Shown: positions 61,303-64,000 of the stretch, one piece after another
How the letters are laid out: each line of letters begins with the position of its first letter
How positions within the stretch are numbered: the stretch's first letter is position 1
Assembly: GCA_030248195.1 (NCBI GenBank)
Contig: JASAND010030473.1
Location: 1-64,000 of the forward strand
Length of the DNA: 64,000 nucleotides
Direction of reading: 5' to 3'
DNA from: Trissonchulus latispiculum
Taxonomy: Eukaryota > Nematoda > Enoplea > Enoplida > Ironidae
The notes under the pieces: generated by a model
Told to the model about the DNA's origin: nothing
What the model saw: only the letters and a program-made list of their open reading frames with translations
Database searches by the model: none
Program-made: the position numbers and the translations under genes

Positions 61303-63087
61303 ATGTTCAAAAAATTCCTGGATCATTTGTCTTCACGATCAACCGTCCATCTGATCGAGCACACATTGAAGGGCTCAGTGACAGAACGGATAATATCTCT
61401 CCTTGCGCTGACTGTGTCCTGTATTCTATCTCTCTATTCTTGTCAAGGCATATTTAGTGTTGTGATCAACCAAGACTTTCGGGTCGATGTAACTACCAAA
61501 ACTCACACGGAGCTAAAGCTCCCAGATTTGATTATTTGTAACTTTCTGAGGTTAGTAAGATTCATCATGATTAAGAAATGTTTACAAAACCCAATCTAAA
61601 AGCATAATTGTTTTGTCACAATTTTAGAATTTCAGAATCAATGAAGGTAGGAAAATGAAAACAGTATAGTTTACTGCTACGAAGTCTGTATAGAACGAAG
61701 ATGCAGAAACTTCGCAGAGACCATGTCAGGAATAAATCCACTAGATCGTATACTCAGGGAGTGCATAATGTTTCGTTTTCTGTGGAATTTCATCAAAATG
61801 TCGGAAGGCATTAAACTCCAAAACATTCACTGAGTTTAGTAGTTACGAATGTATTCAAAAGATTGACACATCACGTAGTCTAGAATTCATGGATGCGAAG
61901 TTGAGGGCCTTTCAATCATACAAATCTGTCAAACTTTTAAGAGCTAAAAATATGGCGATTTTCCAACATTTTTTGATCTAATTTGCTGAATATTGTGAAC
62001 GACGGATAAATGTTTGCAAGTTTTTATTCCGCAGTCCACGGGCCCTACAAACTATGTTAACATGTCGAAACCTGTTCACGGTAGTGATTATAGTGACAAA
62101 CTCCATGACCAACTATATTTAACGGACATTTGAAAAGGCACAATTTGTTATCCTGAAATCATACGAACCAGCTTTTAGAAAAATGGTAGCAAGCAACTAA
62201 GATATTATACATTCTATTATTTTTCCAGAATCTGATGTAAGCCATCTGTTGTTATTACAATTATGTATGTAATTCAGTGCAGCTTGATCAGTTGCGCTGT
62301 GCATAGCAATATTGAGTGCATCAAACTTCACTTAATTAAACTTTGGCTTTCAGCCATTGCTAGATGACACTACAAACTGTTGCTATTTCTCAAAAGCTCA
62401 ATATTGCACTTAGTACCAAATACATTTGAGCATCGGGTATGAATTTGTCACTGTTGTAAATGATTATAATCTGATGATAATGATAATCCGTAGGTACGTT
62501 TTTCTCAGACTTTGTAAACCTTTAGGCACATCTACACCATGACATTTCAACTTAGGCTGCAATCACATGATATTTTGTGGCGGTGTAAAAAAATGTTAAC
62601 TTGGAAAACACAATCACAATATTGCACCATTAGTGTTGCCACAGCTTGTCATAAAAAGCTTATTTTGTATCTTCGATAGCTTATGTTTGTAGATTCAATC
62701 CATCCAAAATGATTCATTTCATTGAAACAACCCCTGACTTTACATACGAATCCATTCCTCATCTTGATCGGGCATTGGGATCTAATCTGGTCATTCGATA
62801 TTTGTTCCCGTATTTGGACGTTTCCAATTACATCAAGTCGAATATTCACGAATCCTTCCCTTATGGAGTGCAATTTAGCCAACATCTAGAGCAGGCAAAT
62901 ATAAGCATATTTGAACTTCTGAAAACAATCGGGCATAGCTGCGAAGATCACCTAACAGCTTGTACAATAAACGGCAAAAGGGAAGGACCGAAACAATGCT
63001 GCGCCGAAAGTGCAGAGATTGTGACGACGGAAGGTGCTTGTCCAGTTGTGAAAGGACGAAACCAGACTTTCGTAAACCAGCAGTCTG
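61303..63087 (+). CDS. DEG/ENaC family sodium channel, gene C (5' part; continues off window)
   Basis: Two exons seen: 61303-61550 (248 nt) and 62693-63087 (395 nt), exactly the lengths of exons 1 and 2 of gene B with the same phases (2 then 1). Exon 1 has the pre-TM1 SRSTVHLIEHTLKG, TM1 at about residues 27-47, and LPDLIICNFLR before intron 1. Exon 2 starts FNPSKMIHFIETTP, with paired CC, TTEGACPVVKG and the sequon NQT. It is a close paralogue of B: the stretch SLYSCQGIF.VVINQDFRV is nearly unchanged. As in B, a TTCTAG acceptor-like site lies 5 nt before the ATG, so a 5' exon is possible. The donor after exon 2 is CTG/GTAAAT. Exon 3 onward is expected past 64000. Confidence 0.88.
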
Positions 63088-64000
63088 GTAAATGCACGAC
63101 CAATATATTATTTTATTTTCTAGTAGCATCTAGTAGCACCTTTTCTAGTAGTTCAGCACGCATGAAAGCTGGCCAGAATATTCGACACGTGCTTGTGGTT
63201 CGCTAGTTTTTAGTTCAGAAACATGCTCTGTGCCTTTTTGAGTTCAAATGTTCGTTCGGGTGTAGTGATGTGTTAACATTTAATTTTGATTATCCTATTA
63301 AATTAAATTATGGTTGATTGGAGGACGCACCTAAACACATGCAACAAATAAGATAGAATAATTCATAAATGAAAGAATGCTTAAGGATAAAAACCAGAAT
63401 ATTTAAAATGCATGTAATATTTTAATTCAGCTTTTGATTTATATGGAATAATACTATATATTTTCATTTTGATTTCCCATATTTGTCTATAAAGATTTTA
63501 TGAAATTATTTTCTGCAATTGCTGATAAAACTGTGCAAAAATGGCATGAATTATTTAACTTTTCCAGGTTATATTTCTGGGACTTGCTAAATTTTTCCTT
63601 TAATTTAGGTTTGGCGTTTAATTTTTGAAACCGGTTTTCCAATTATTTTGGAAAAACGAAGAATCATTTATGTTTCCAAGTGCGGTCAAGTCTCGTCACC
63701 GGTGTTTTCGTCTGAAGTATGAAGGGATGTCCCTCGTGAGCACACAGGACAAAGCACGAATGACAAATAAAAAACTTAAACAAAAGTACTAAAACAAAAA
63801 AAGCTCAAAGAGTGTGAACCGGGCTTAAGTGAAAATGTAATAACTGGTGGTGGTCGAACAATGACGATCATGCCTAGTATTTTTCCTTATGAATATATCA
63901 TGTTTAAGTTTTTGTTGCTTCTTGACACCTTTGAGTCACAGGTCAACGCGGATGCAAGGTTTTTCAAGCGTTCTCTGAGTCCTGTCAAGGTAGATGTGCA
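63088..64000. other. Intron 2 of gene C (to window edge)
   Basis: AT-rich intron sequence. A 48-nt stretch at 63942-63989 is bounded by AG and GTAGAT and would keep phase 1-1, but its 16 codons do not resemble exon 3 of A or B, so it is not called as an exon. Confidence 0.5.

Noticed and set aside
63942..63989. Candidate small exon 3 of gene C
   Set aside because: Phase and splice signals fit, but the 16 codons do not resemble exon 3 of gene A or B, and the window ends before it can be tested.

Overview
This is a window of an animal (metazoan, non-vertebrate-looking) nuclear genome. It is AT-rich, introns use GT-AG boundaries, and microsatellites and DNA-transposon debris are abundant. The recognisable genes are degenerin/epithelial sodium channel (DEG/ENaC) family members, which are found only in animals. 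I cannot name the species from the sequence. No rRNA, tRNA, CRISPR array or bacterial-type operon was seen.

Host genes, all on the + strand: (1) DEG/ENaC gene A, 8691-10863, four exons seen, final exon not found. (2) A three-exon gene of unknown function, 25305-27821, encoding a probable secreted glycoprotein. (3) DEG/ENaC gene B, 41352-53239, five exons, apparently complete, 459 codons. (4) DEG/ENaC gene C, 61303 to beyond 63087, two exons seen, running off the right edge. A, B and C share the same exon layout and intron phases, so they are a paralogous array. B and C are close relatives with exons 1 and 2 of identical length (248 and 395 nt); A is more diverged. A has introns of 162-358 bp. 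B has introns of 1.1-3.7 kb stuffed with transposons and minisatellites.

Most of the rest is mobile or repetitive. The most striking element is a 4,069-bp giant palindrome at 36225-40293. It has arms of about 1.83 and 1.90 kb, a loop of about 346 bp, ends starting 5'-AG, and a perfect 6-bp target duplication (GTCGCT). That end structure is the signature of Polinton/Maverick elements. It carries only a C2H2 zinc-finger gene, whose 3' half is duplicated in both arms, and no polymerase, integrase or capsid gene. It looks like a snap-back, non-autonomous Polinton derivative. A 1.2-kb block at 20160-21350 shares its sub-terminal repeats.

Other elements are: a family of about 1-kb TTAA-ended transposons (11486, 47950, 56638, and a decayed copy near 59440) that share a small open frame ending exactly in the terminal TTAA; a Harbinger-like MITE nested in one of them; a hAT element with an 8-bp duplication nested in a foldback nested in an older repeat (13530-16230); a TA-flanked element whose long inverted ends are arrays of a 15-bp motif (16877-18020); two further TTAA palindromic elements (29590-30717, 57935-59020); a palindromic family with a poly-C/poly-G hinge (12780, 34052, 45015); and a poly-G/poly-C composite block (3906-7100). 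Long inverted repeats are the dominant architectural theme of the window.
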